A DNA stretch of 27,259 nt from an uncultured Coriobacteriales bacterium (GCA_946892075.1 CAMPNZ010000015.1:1-27259), one strand, 5' to 3'. Positions 15,468-22,913 are shown, numbered from the stretch's first letter. Notes: generated from the letters alone by a model not told the origin. A program made the numbers and translations.

Positions 15468-15522
15468 AGTATACATAAATTGATACAAGAATTGAATTTG
15501 AATATCATTTTTATATTCAATT
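15468..15522 (-). promoter_or_regulatory. Promoter and candidate metal-regulator operator of the zinc operon
   Basis: On the minus strand TATACT (15468-15473) is a good -10, with the weak -35 TTCAAT (15491-15496) 17 bases away. Just upstream TTGAATAT (15498-15505) and ATATTCAA (15513-15520) form a perfect 8-bp inverted repeat around CATTTTT. A second pair, AATTGAAT (15490-15497) and ATTCAATT (15515-15522), overlaps it and the -35. The position fits repression by a metal sensor such as Zur, AdcR or MntR. The motif does not match the classic 7-1-7 Fur-family box. Confidence 0.4.
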
Positions 15523-15794
15523 ACATGAATTTTTCAAGAAACCTGATGCAGCGCGCTGCAGTTAACAATAAGCTTATTTTCAAACGACAGCCTAATGCTT
15601 TCAACGTGCACGTTCTTACAATGTGCGCGTTTACTAAGGCTTATCGGCTGGAAAATATATCTTTTAATATGTATGGTTTTCGATACAACGCCAAGCATAT
15701 AGATTGCAAAAACGCCATAGCATTGGATTATAGGAATGTCAGAATGGAGGAATATAAAAATAAAGAATAGGTAAAACACCTGTTCACAGGGGGT
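15523..15794. other. AT-rich stretch with no recognisable gene
   Basis: Between the zinc operon promoter and the tmRNA 3' end the sequence is distinctly AT-rich. Frames of 147 codons (plus) and 81 codons (minus) are open, but neither has a convincing ribosome-binding site or family character. No copy of the tmRNA 3' end is seen that would mark an attachment site. Confidence 0.5.
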
Positions 15795-15801
15795 AAAAAA
15801 A
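15779..15801 (-). terminator. Terminator of ssrA
   Basis: On the minus strand the tmRNA CCA end is followed directly by seven T (15795-15801) and then by a small hairpin with CCTGT/ACAGG arms and a short T-run. The tmRNA acceptor and T-arm helix plus the T-run can act as an intrinsic terminator. Confidence 0.5.
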
Positions 15802-16164
15802 TGGTGGAGGCGCGGAGAATCGAACTCCGGTCCATGCTAAGACATTGGTCAGGCTCTACAAGCTTAGTTAGTGCTTGAATTTCAGAAGAGCTTTGTGCGC
15901 TAACAAACAGTTCTCTTCCTAAGCGCTTAGTCTTTTGTTACAGCGCAGCGCTCGCACTGTAACAGCATTCCCCTAAAATGACATCGCACGCAGCGCAGGG
16001 ACAACACCACGATTGACGGCTGCTAATAAATTAAGCAGCAAGGGCATATTGCCCAGAGTAATTAGTTTTGCCAATTAAATTTGACGGTACTCGGGTTTAA
16101 CGTGGACGAGAGACCACGACCTGCTCCTCACCGCAAACCTACCATGTCGAAACCAGTCGCCCCC
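15802..16164 (-). ncRNA. ssrA: tmRNA (transfer-messenger RNA)
   Basis: Rescues ribosomes stalled on broken messages and tags the nascent peptide for proteolysis. The 5' end GGGGGCG (16158-16164) pairs with the 3' strand CGCCTCC, which is followed by ACCA. The 5' part has the typical ACTGGTTTCGACATGG segment and the T-arm holds GGAGTTCGATTCTCC. The tag frame runs 16072 to 16031 and reads GKTNYSGQYALAA then TAA, ending in the protease-recognised ALAA and starting with GKTN as in Bacillus subtilis. The gene is a one-piece tmRNA of 363 nt, which includes the encoded CCA. It lies two genes downstream of smpB on the same strand, with the partner protein gene close by. Confidence 0.95.
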
Positions 16165-16194
16165 ATAGGTTTAGGTTTTACCTTTTCAAAGTAC

Positions 16195-16223
16195 AAATAA
16201 TGTATTGAGGTACTCTACTTCAA
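16195..16223 (-). promoter_or_regulatory. Candidate ssrA promoter
   Basis: On the minus strand TTGAAG (16218-16223) and TTATTT (16195-16200) are 17 bases apart and about 30 bases before the mature tmRNA 5' end. The -35 overlaps the stop of the upstream small gene. The -10 is imperfect. Confidence 0.3.
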
Positions 16224-16616
16224 TAAATTCTTAAAGTCAAGTAAGCCTTTTAAGTCGTCATATGCTTCTTTAAGCTCGCTTACGGTTTCTTTTCCGTCTT
16301 TAAGAACGCCGCGCAAATCTTGTGCTGTGTCTTTTATCTCTGCGCGAGAAAGTGTGCCATCATCTGCGTTGTTAGCCGCTTGATCTGCTGCCTTGACGCT
16401 CTCGGTACTTCCGCTTGCAGCTTCACTACCCGCAGCAGCACCTGGCGCACTCCCCTCCTCGTACCAATACTCAACCGCGTTGCCATCAGCATCATACAAC
16501 GCTACGCCAATTTCGTTATCCTGCTCATCAACCAGATAATAAGCAACATCCTCAGGCGAAAACTCAAGCTCAAAGAGCTCATTTTCTGCGGGGTTCGTTT
16601 GATTATCAAGAGCCAT
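16215..16616 (-). CDS. Acidic hypothetical protein between smpB and ssrA
   Basis: Not recognised as a named family. The 133-residue protein is strongly acidic. Residues 1-55 form a compact-looking part (LFELEFSPEDVAYYLVDEQ, GVALYDADGNAVEYWYEE). A Gly/Ala/Ser linker (about 56-85) follows, then a C-terminal predicted amphipathic helix (LSRAEIKDTAQDLRGVLKDG and on). No signal or membrane segment is seen. GAGGAAG stands a few bases before the ATG, so translation is likely. It starts 25 bases after the smpB stop and ends 51 bases before the tmRNA 5' end, so it is probably co-transcribed with smpB. Confidence 0.7.
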   Translation of the reverse strand: MALDNQTNPAENELFELEFSPEDVAYYLVDEQDNEIGVALYDADGNAVEYWYEEGSAPGAAAGSEAASGSTESVKAADQAANNADDGTLSRAEIKDTAQDLRGVLKDGKETVSELKEAYDDLKGLLDFKNLLK

Positions 16617-16640
16617 AGCTTCCTCGTTTCACCACGTGCA

Positions 16641-17108
16641 TTACCTGCTGCGCGCTTTAAGCGCACGCTCAATTTCGCGCTGAGCATCGCGCGCCGCCAT
16701 CGTCGCACGCTTGTCATACAGCTTCTTACCTCGGCCAACAGCAAGTTCAAGCTTCACTAACGCATTACGCTTAAAATACAACTTTACGGGAACAAGCGCC
16801 ATACCCTTTTCACGCGTTTTTTCTTCAAGGATGCGAATTTCGCGCTTGTGCAGCAACAAACGCCGCTTTCTATCAGGGTCAACGTTATTCAGGTTGCCAT
16901 TTCTATACGGCGGAATGTGAACGTTGTGCAACCACACTTGCCCATCGCGCGCCAAAGCAAAACAGTCAGTCAGCTGGCAGTTATTGTCGCGCAGCGAGCG
17001 CACTTCCGTACCCGTAAGCTCCACGCCCGCTTCGTAGGTTTCAAGAATTTCATAATCGTGAAACGCGCGCCTATTACGTGCAATAAGTTTTTCCGTTGTC
17101 TGCTTCAT
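16641..17108 (-). CDS. smpB: SsrA-binding protein SmpB
   Basis: Binds the tRNA-like part of tmRNA and delivers it to stalled ribosomes. The 155-residue length is usual. Signatures are RNRRAFHDYEILETYEAG, VELTGTEVRSLRDNNCQLTD, VHIPPYRNGN, DPDRKRRLLLHKREI and the C-terminal GRGKKLYDKR with a basic tail that reads the decoding centre. The frame opens at a TTG (17117), but the ATG at 17106-17108 is preferred. It lies 2 bases after the stop of the preceding small gene. Its RNA partner ssrA is 0.5 kb downstream on the same strand. Confidence 0.95.
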   Translation of the reverse strand: MKQTTEKLIARNRRAFHDYEILETYEAGVELTGTEVRSLRDNNCQLTDCFALARDGQVWLHNVHIPPYRNGNLNNVDPDRKRRLLLHKREIRILEEKTREKGMALVPVKLYFKRNALVKLELAVGRGKKLYDKRATMAARDAQREIERALKARSR

Positions 17109-17110
17109 GC

Positions 17111-17386
17111 TTACCAATACTCTTTTCTTGCTTTGCGCTTTTTCTTCTTTGTAGGTCGAAAATCAAGCTCTAATTGCCCTGCTAAACATTCATTTTTAGA
17201 CGCAATGCGCGAAATGGAATCGATGTTCCACGCAACAGCACGCTTTCCAAATTGCTGAAGCATTGCCATGCGCGCATCGGCTTTGTTGTCACGCGAAGAC
17301 AAGCGCGCATCACTATCAAATTCAAAGGTTCCAATTTCTCGTTCATCGGAACTGACGGGCGCCGTATAATGCGCTAAAAATCGCAT
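17111..17386 (-). CDS. Small hypothetical protein with basic C-terminal tail, upstream of smpB
   Basis: No family recognised. The 91-residue product has a mixed N-terminal part with REIGTFEFDSDARLSS and ends in a Lys/Arg-rich tail (RPTKKKKRKARKEYW) that could bind nucleic acid. The two features that support a real gene are AAGGTGA 5 bases before the ATG and the tight 2-base junction with smpB. It lies about 80 bases after the S41 protease gene. No membrane segment is seen. A role near ribosome rescue is suggested only by context. Confidence 0.6.
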   Translation of the reverse strand: MRFLAHYTAPVSSDEREIGTFEFDSDARLSSRDNKADARMAMLQQFGKRAVAWNIDSISRIASKNECLAGQLELDFRPTKKKKRKARKEYW

Positions 17387-17467
17387 AGTATCACCTTATA
17401 GTTACGTGTTGTTCGCGTTGCGGCTTTCATGAGGAACGCAAGTGGCAGCTTAGCGGTACAGCAGCGC

Positions 17468-18754
17468 TTACTTGCTTTGCGTGCGGTAATGAGCCGTTTC
17501 AAGCGCGTAGTTTTTCTGGAAGTCTTCGGTGCCGTTGTTGTCAACCACAACATCAGGAGAAACGCCCCGCCCCTCAATTTCACGGCCCTTCGGCGTCAAG
17601 TACACAGCAACGGTATAGCGAAGCGCGCCGCCAAAGGATAACTCGCGCGTTATCTGCACCGAGCCTTTCCCCATGCTCGTTTGACCAACAATAATGCATC
17701 GCTTGCTTTCTTGCAAGGACGACGCAATCACTTCTGCCGCGCTGGCCGTGTTTTTGTTGACAATAATCGTAAGCGGTGCATCGCTTAGCGCAGCTCCCGT
17801 TGCTGATTTTGCGTTTGTGGAAAAGCGCGTTTTTATCTGCAACGCAGCGGCATCTTTTGAGAATGCTCCAATAATATCAAGCGCTTGCGACAAATAACCG
17901 CCCGGGTTGTTGCGCAAATCAAGCACAAAAGCCGTTGCGCCTTGCTCTTTGAGCTCGGTAATCGCAGTGCGAACCAGCGCCGACGACGTGGCTGTAAGCT
18001 GCGTCACCGAGATATAGCCCGTGTCGTTGTGCAGTTCAGTGCGAATGTTGGGGTTTTGCTGCTTTTTGCACGTAAGCGTGGTGGTGAACTCGTGGCCCTT
18101 CTTTTTGCCCTGAGCATCAGGGCGCAGCCACGTAATAACAATCGAGGTTCCTTCATCGCGACTAAGCGCCGCAATAACTTCCGCACGCGACCATTTTTGC
18201 GAACGGTCGCCATCAAGCGCCACAACCATATCACCCACGCGCACATCGCTTAGCTGAGCAGGCGAATTCTCGAAAACATCAACCGCATACGCCTTGCCGT
18301 CTTTTTCGGCGAACAACACGCCGATGCCCGAAAATAGCTGCGTTTCTGAATTTAGAAGCGCGCGGTAGCGCTCGGGGGTATAGTAGCGTAAATTCGGATC
18401 TTTCGCAGCGCTTGCAAAACCTTCAAGCAGCTTGGCGGTAGCATCGTCAATGTCGTAGGAATCAAGGCTTTCGCTTGCAAGCACAGATTCAACTTCAGAA
18501 AGCCTGCTGGCAACAACCGAGCGCTTATCGCTTTGCAGCTGCGAATTGGCAGTTTTTGATGCGCTGACTCCGGTAATGCTTGCGGGAAAGCCCAGATGTT
18601 GCAGCAAACCGATGTTCCCGCGCAAAGTAAAGCCCAGCACAAACAAGCCAATGGCAATAAGAAATATCAAAGCAACGCCCACCAAGCGCAAATTCCAATA
18701 GTGCTGGCGGCGCGCACTCATCATCTTCCGTATGATTTGCTTATTATGCTGCAC
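17468..18754 (-). CDS. S41-family C-terminal processing peptidase (CtpA/Prc type)
   Basis: Membrane-anchored serine protease acting outside the cytoplasm on protein C-termini. The 428-residue protein has an N-terminal helix (about 22-48, LRLVGVALIFLIAIGLFVLG). Next comes a cap/linker with YYTPERYRALLN, then a PDZ domain (VFENSPAQLSDVRVGDMVVAL region). The peptidase core holds FVLDLRNNPGG, the catalytic Ser in NTASAAEVIASSL, the catalytic Lys in TSMGKGSVQ and the closing GRGVSPDVVV. The start is a GTG with AGGG 6 bases ahead, 14 bases after the ftsX stop. ATGs at codons 11 and 12 are alternatives that would shorten only the cytoplasmic tail. Position after ftsEX is common in Gram-positives. 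Confidence 0.92.
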   Translation of the reverse strand: MQHNKQIIRKMMSARRQHYWNLRLVGVALIFLIAIGLFVLGFTLRGNIGLLQHLGFPASITGVSASKTANSQLQSDKRSVVASRLSEVESVLASESLDSYDIDDATAKLLEGFASAAKDPNLRYYTPERYRALLNSETQLFSGIGVLFAEKDGKAYAVDVFENSPAQLSDVRVGDMVVALDGDRSQKWSRAEVIAALSRDEGTSIVITWLRPDAQGKKKGHEFTTTLTCKKQQNPNIRTELHNDTGYISVTQLTATSSALVRTAITELKEQGATAFVLDLRNNPGGYLSQALDIIGAFSKDAAALQIKTRFSTNAKSATGAALSDAPLTIIVNKNTASAAEVIASSLQESKRCIIVGQTSMGKGSVQITRELSFGGALRYTVAVYLTPKGREIEGRGVSPDVVVDNNGTEDFQKNYALETAHYRTQSK

Positions 18755-18768
18755 AAACTACCCTATCA

Positions 18769-19680
18769 CTATACTTTCAAATAGCGGCGCATAGCAAACG
18801 TTGAGCCGATAAGGCCGATAACTAAGCCTGCAAGCACAAGCACAACATACACCATTGCATACACGTTCATAGAAACATCAAGCGCCAAAAACGCAAGCGC
18901 TGATTGAATGCTTGGCATAACCGTGCGGCGCATAATTTCAAGAATGACAACCGCAAGCAGCGAGCCGATAAGCGCGTGCAAGGCGCCTTCCATCAAGAAC
19001 GGCCCGCGAATAAAGCCATTCGAAGCGCCTACCAAGCGCATGATAGAAATTTCTTTACGACGTGCCAAAATAGCCAGTCGAATGGTGTTGTTAATAAAGA
19101 TGAGCGCGATAAATATCAGCAACGCAACCAGCGCAACGCCGATATAGCGAATGTAGGACGTCACAGAAAACAGGCGCTCAACGGTTTTTTGACCATAGTT
19201 GATAGACGCGGAAGGATTCGCCGGTTCATCGCAGATTTTCTTGAACACATCGTTAGCGGCAAGGCTTTGCGCGATTGTTTCAACAAGCTTCGGATCGGAC
19301 AAGGAAATGGTAAGCGATGCGGGCAAGGGGTTCGAATCGCCCAGCTGGTTTGCGATATCGGAATTGGCGTTCATCTCGCGAAACTTCTCAAGTGCACCTT
19401 GTTTCGAGATGTAGTCGACACGCGAAACGCCGCTTTGCGACGCAAGGGAACTTTTCAGCTTTTGAACGTCTTGCTGGGAAGCATTGTCGCCCAAATATGC
19501 AGTTATCGAAACTTCGCTTTCAACCGAGCGCACAACGCGATCGATCATCGCGCCGCCCACCAAAAACACGCCAATTATCAGCAGCGACAGGAAGATGGTA
19601 ACAATAGAGCCCAGCGCCGTTGACAAATTACGCGAAAAGCCGCGCAACGATTCTTTGAAAAAGTAGAAGAAACTAGACAT
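18769..19680 (-). CDS. ftsX: Cell-division ABC transporter permease FtsX
   Basis: With FtsE transmits ATP-driven signals across the membrane to peptidoglycan hydrolases at the division site. The product is 303 residues with four membrane helices. One lies near residues 22-45, then an extracellular domain (SEVSITAYLGDNASQQDVQ and on), then helices near IGVALVALLIFIALIFI, LHALIGSLLAVVILEIM and VYVVLVLAGLVIGLIGS. The cytoplasmic RLAILARRKEISIMRLVGAS motif is diagnostic. The start at 19680 gives the usual MSSFFYFFKESLRGF N-terminus and overlaps ftsE by 8 bases. An ATG three codons upstream (19689) is 3 bases from AGGAG and is equally possible. Confidence 0.95.
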   Translation of the reverse strand: MSSFFYFFKESLRGFSRNLSTALGSIVTIFLSLLIIGVFLVGGAMIDRVVRSVESEVSITAYLGDNASQQDVQKLKSSLASQSGVSRVDYISKQGALEKFREMNANSDIANQLGDSNPLPASLTISLSDPKLVETIAQSLAANDVFKKICDEPANPSASINYGQKTVERLFSVTSYIRYIGVALVALLIFIALIFINNTIRLAILARRKEISIMRLVGASNGFIRGPFLMEGALHALIGSLLAVVILEIMRRTVMPSIQSALAFLALDVSMNVYAMVYVVLVLAGLVIGLIGSTFAMRRYLKV

Positions 19681-20509
19681 TAAAACCATACACTCCTCTG
19701 TCTTGATCGCGTGTAAGGTGACCACGATCGAGTGCTATTACGCGGCGGCGCATGTTGTCAACCATTTCGCGATCGTGCGTTGCAACTAACACCGTTGTAC
19801 CAGTACGATTGATGCGTTCAAGCAAATCCATGATGCCGCGCGACGTTTGCGGATCTAAGTTACCGGTTGGCTCGTCGCAGATAAGCAAAGGTGGACGATT
19901 GACGATAGCACGCGCGATTGACACGCGCTGCTGTTCGCCGCCTGAAAGCTGATCGGGCATTTTGCGAAGCTTCTCCTGCAAACCGACCAGGCGCAACACT
20001 TCTGGCACCTGCGTTTTTATAACGTGCTTGCTTTTGCCAATTACTTCCAGCGCAAACGCAACATTTTCAAACACGGTTTTGTTTGGCAACAATTTGAAGT
20101 CTTGAAACACGCAGCCAATGTTGCGGCGCAGATACGGAACGCGCCAATTACGCATGGTGCCAAGGTCTTCATCTGCGATAATAATCGAACCCGAGGTAGG
20201 TTTAATCTCGCGAATAAGCGAGCGAATCATCGTTGTTTTGCCTGATCCGGAATGCCCCACCAAAAACACGAACTCGCCAGCATATATTTGCAGCGACACA
20301 TCGTCAAGTGCAGGTTTATTGGGCTGAGCAGCATAAATTTTCGTAACATGGTTAAATGTTATGACGGGTGTTCCTGTTTGCTCGGGAATATCTTCAACAC
20401 CCAACACGGGCAACGACTGCGATAAATGCGCCGTTTTTTGGCGCACCGCATTAACCACGTGGCGCGCACCTGCCCGCTTTGTATGGTCCTGATTTGAAAT
20501 GCCTGCCAA
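19673..20509 (-). CDS. ftsE: Cell-division ATP-binding protein FtsE with N-terminal extension
   Basis: Cytoplasmic ATPase partner of FtsX. Motifs: Walker A GHSGSGKTT, Q-loop in CVFQDFKLLPNKTVFENVAF, signature LSGGEQQRVSIARAI, Walker B LLICDEPTGNLD and switch His in VATHDREMVD. The family core begins at VITFNHVTKIY, residue 49, so 48 residues precede it, unlike the usual FtsE that starts almost at that strand. The start is a TTG with GGAG 7 bases upstream, and no ATG lies between it and the core; a GTG at codon 18 or 19 is the only other option seen. The gene overlaps ftsX by 8 bases. It heads the run of minus-strand genes ending in ssrA. Confidence 0.92.
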   Translation of the reverse strand: MAGISNQDHTKRAGARHVVNAVRQKTAHLSQSLPVLGVEDIPEQTGTPVITFNHVTKIYAAQPNKPALDDVSLQIYAGEFVFLVGHSGSGKTTMIRSLIREIKPTSGSIIIADEDLGTMRNWRVPYLRRNIGCVFQDFKLLPNKTVFENVAFALEVIGKSKHVIKTQVPEVLRLVGLQEKLRKMPDQLSGGEQQRVSIARAIVNRPPLLICDEPTGNLDPQTSRGIMDLLERINRTGTTVLVATHDREMVDNMRRRVIALDRGHLTRDQDRGVYGFNV

Positions 20510-20608
20510 GAGAATACTCCGTTCCTTGATACTTTTCGCGCTACCTTTGTAGCGTCAATGGCGTAATACACAATTACAACGCTGCTGCAAGGCATTACAG
20601 CTTGTACA

Positions 20609-20614
20609 ATTATA
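20609..20614 (-). promoter_or_regulatory. Candidate -10 of the ftsE promoter
   Basis: On the minus strand a perfect TATAAT lies 100 bases before the ftsE start in an AT-rich patch. No strong -35 is seen at 16-18 bases. Confidence 0.4.
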
Positions 20615-20691
20615 CCTTATATTAAGAAAAGCGGCACAAAACGAGAAATACGTGTTCACGCTTATGCTTTTGCGCATGCGCACTGCCCTTT

Positions 20692-20769
20692 CACGCCGCC
20701 GCTTGCGGGTTGGTGCCTCCACGCCAGCGCAACAGCGGTGGTATCGGTGCCTCCACGCCGCCGCTTGCA
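20692..20769. repeat. Direct repeats downstream of the transketolase genes
   Basis: CACGCCGCCGCTTGC occurs at 20692-20706 and 20755-20769, and GGTGCCTCCACGCC occurs twice between and within them (starting 20712 and 20747). The GC-rich block ends just before the transketolase stop. No hairpin plus T-run terminator is evident; TGCGCATGCGCA at 20671-20682 is a short palindrome. Confidence 0.6.
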
Positions 20770-20772
20770 CGC

Positions 20773-21750
20773 CTATCCGCGCGCGGCAAGTCCATCGCTG
20801 ACCGCATCAACAATGGCTGCTGCATCTAGCTTGAAATACGAAAGCAACTCGCTAAACTCGCCCGATTTCCCAAAATGGTCGTGCATGCCAACGCCGCGCA
20901 TCAGCGTAGGACAGCGCGCCGACAAACACTCAGAAACGGCGCTGTACAAGCCTCCTATCAGGCTGTGTTCTTCCGCACACACCACCAAACGCGTTTTGCG
21001 CGCCGACGCTTCAATGGTATCGGCGTCAAGCGGCTTTATGGAAAACGCGTCAATCACTTCTGCGGAAATACCGTCGCGCTCCAGCATATCGGCCGCTTTC
21101 AGCGCTTCATTTACCTCTACGCCGCACGCAACAATCGTCACGTCGCTGCCTTCGCGCACCACATACGCCTTGCCCAGCTCGAAGGTCATGCGCTCGTCGT
21201 AGACGGCGTTAACGCTGGCACGCCCCATACGAACGTACATCGGTCCGGGCGTTGCTGCGGCAATACGCAGCGCCTGAACTGCGGCGTTGTAATCGGCGGG
21301 CACCAACACTTTCATATTGGGCAGCCCGCGCATCAGCGAAATATCTTCAAGCATCTGATGGCTTCCGCCGTCGGGACCTACCGAAATACCCGCGTGCGTA
21401 GGGCACACTTTCACGTTAAGATTGCTATAACAAACGGTGTTGCGAATTTGGTCGTAGGCGCGCCCCGTTCCAAACACAGCAAACGAACCCGTGTAAGCAA
21501 TTTTGCCAGTAAGCGAAAGACCTGCGGCAACGTCGATCATGTTTTGTTCTGCGATGCCGGTATTAAACAAGCGCTGAGCGTACGCATCGCAACGAGCAGC
21601 AAATTTCGCCGTGGTTGTTGAGCCGCTCAAGTCGGCATCAACTGCAACAACGTCCACGCCTTCATCTGCAAGAGCAGCCAGCGTTACGCCAAATGCCGCG
21701 CGCGTTGCCTTCTTTTCTTCACCCTGAGCCTTGTTGGCACGTAAAATCAT
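20773..21750 (-). CDS. Transketolase, C-terminal (pyrimidine-binding) subunit
   Basis: Second half of a split transketolase of the pentose phosphate pathway, moving two-carbon ketol units between sugar phosphates with thiamine diphosphate. The 325-residue protein has AVDADLSGSTTT, the catalytic-site Glu in NTGIAEQNMIDVAAGLSL, SFAVFGTGRAYDQIRN, THAGISVGPDGGSHQ and a C-terminal domain with YVVREGSDVTIVACG and VVCAEEHSLIGGLYSAV. AAGGAG lies 6 bases before the ATG and overlaps the stop of the N-subunit gene 9 bases away, so the two are translated together. Confidence 0.93.
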   Translation of the reverse strand: MILRANKAQGEEKKATRAAFGVTLAALADEGVDVVAVDADLSGSTTTAKFAARCDAYAQRLFNTGIAEQNMIDVAAGLSLTGKIAYTGSFAVFGTGRAYDQIRNTVCYSNLNVKVCPTHAGISVGPDGGSHQMLEDISLMRGLPNMKVLVPADYNAAVQALRIAAATPGPMYVRMGRASVNAVYDERMTFELGKAYVVREGSDVTIVACGVEVNEALKAADMLERDGISAEVIDAFSIKPLDADTIEASARKTRLVVCAEEHSLIGGLYSAVSECLSARCPTLMRGVGMHDHFGKSGEFSELLSYFKLDAAAIVDAVSDGLAARG

Positions 21751-21759
21751 AATGTCTCC

Positions 21760-22584
21760 TTAGGCTTGCTGTTCGAGTTCTGCCAATGCATCGTGAAGCT
21801 GTTGGTCATTAGGCGCTTTGCCATGCCAGCCCACCTGGTTTTCCATAAACGAAATACCCTTGCCCTTAACGGTATGAGCGATAATAGCTTGGGGAACGCC
21901 CTGCTTGTGCTGGCGCGCGTGCTTCAAAAGCTCAACGAGCGCCGGTATGTCGTGCCCGTCAACGTCGTAGGTTTTCCAGCCAAAAGCCTCAAACTTGCGC
22001 CCAACGTCACCCGGGTCGCACACTTTCTCCGTTGGTCCATCAATTTGCAAGCCGTTTCTGTCGATGATAGCCACAAGATTGTCAAGGTGTCGATGCGCGG
22101 CGAACATGGCCGCCTCCCACACCTGACCTTCCTGGCATTCGCCATCGCCGAGCAGGGTAAACACCATTTGAGGCGTACCGTCAAGCTTGAAACCAGCCGC
22201 CATGCCGCACGAAATTGACAAGCCCTGGCCAAGCGATCCGGTTGACACTTCAACACCGGGAACAAGCCGGCAATCGGGATGGCCCTGCAAGCGCGAGCCC
22301 AGCTTGCGCAAGGTAAGAAGCTCGTCCACAGGAATGTAGCCCGCTTGCGCCAGCGTTGCATACAGCGCAGGAGCAGCGTGGCCCTTCGAAAGCACAAAGC
22401 GATCGCGCGCCGGATTATGCGGATCGGTAACATCGTGGTGCAACACATCGCCAAAGTACAGCGCGCACAAAATGTCGATGCACGACAGCGAGCCACCAGG
22501 ATGACCGCTACCTGCGGCAGCAATACTTTTAAGAATGTTGATACGCATTTCCCGAGAAATAGTTGAGAGCGTGTCGGAAGACAT
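21760..22584 (-). CDS. Transketolase, N-terminal (diphosphate-binding) subunit
   Basis: First half of the split transketolase. The 274-residue protein holds SGHPGGSLSCIDILCALYFG, DRFVLSKGHAAPALYA, the QGHPDCRLVPGVEVSTGSLG region and the diphosphate/Mg motif LLGDGECQEGQVWEAAMFAA ending in IDRN. The frame is open to 22614, but the ATG at 22582-22584 gives the usual MSSDTLSTISREMR start and has GAAAGG about 10 bases upstream. The partner subunit follows after 9 bases. Split transketolases are common in anaerobic actinobacteria and Firmicutes. Confidence 0.93.
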   Translation of the reverse strand: MSSDTLSTISREMRINILKSIAAAGSGHPGGSLSCIDILCALYFGDVLHHDVTDPHNPARDRFVLSKGHAAPALYATLAQAGYIPVDELLTLRKLGSRLQGHPDCRLVPGVEVSTGSLGQGLSISCGMAAGFKLDGTPQMVFTLLGDGECQEGQVWEAAMFAAHRHLDNLVAIIDRNGLQIDGPTEKVCDPGDVGRKFEAFGWKTYDVDGHDIPALVELLKHARQHKQGVPQAIIAHTVKGKGISFMENQVGWHGKAPNDQQLHDALAELEQQA

Positions 22585-22772
22585 AAGCAAAACGCCTTTC
22601 TTTGAATGGTGCACATGCGGCTAACTGCCACTACCAGCGCTCACGTGCAAAGTTTCGCACGACAAACGGTGCGTCGGGTGCGGTTTCGCACGACGAGCAA
22701 TCGCATTTTACCATTTTCACGGGGAACCAGCGCCGCGCGGCGCGCACATTCGCGCAAATTTCTTATTTAGGC

Positions 22773-22800
22773 TTGGTGCACACAAGCAAAAGGGTACAAT
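22773..22800 (+). promoter_or_regulatory. Candidate promoter for the methyltransferase gene
   Basis: TTGGTG (22773-22778) and TACAAT (22795-22800) are 16 bases apart. If used, the leader would be about 270 bases and contain the tandem repeat. Confidence 0.3.
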
Positions 22801-22833
22801 GAACGTAGTATTTGCACGGCGCTTGAAGAACGT

Positions 22834-22913
22834 GTTCGGGAACGCGATTGGGAACGTGACCGCGCGCGTTCGGAAGCGCGATTGGGAACGTGACCGCGCG
22901 AGTTCGGAAGCGT
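22834..22913. repeat. 34-bp tandem repeat, about 2.3 copies
   Basis: Copies at 22834-22867 and 22868-22901, with a 12-base partial copy to 22913. The unit starts GTTCGGAAGCGCGATTGG and ends in GACCGCGCG. The first copy differs at a few positions. It lies about 160 bases before the methyltransferase start, in untranslated sequence. Confidence 0.9.

Noticed and set aside
15327..15770. 147-codon plus-strand open frame
   Set aside because: Starts antisense to the zinc-binding protein, crosses the zinc operon promoter and shows no family features; AT-rich chance frame more likely.
15802..15830. Possible attachment site at the tmRNA 3' end
   Set aside because: No second copy of the sequence and no integrase or phage gene in the window.
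18904..19623. 239-codon plus-strand open frame
   Set aside because: Lies opposite ftsX; no ribosome-binding site or recognisable motif.
20875..21621. 248-codon plus-strand open frame
   Set aside because: Antisense to the well-supported transketolase C-subunit; Arg/His-rich composition of a shadow frame.
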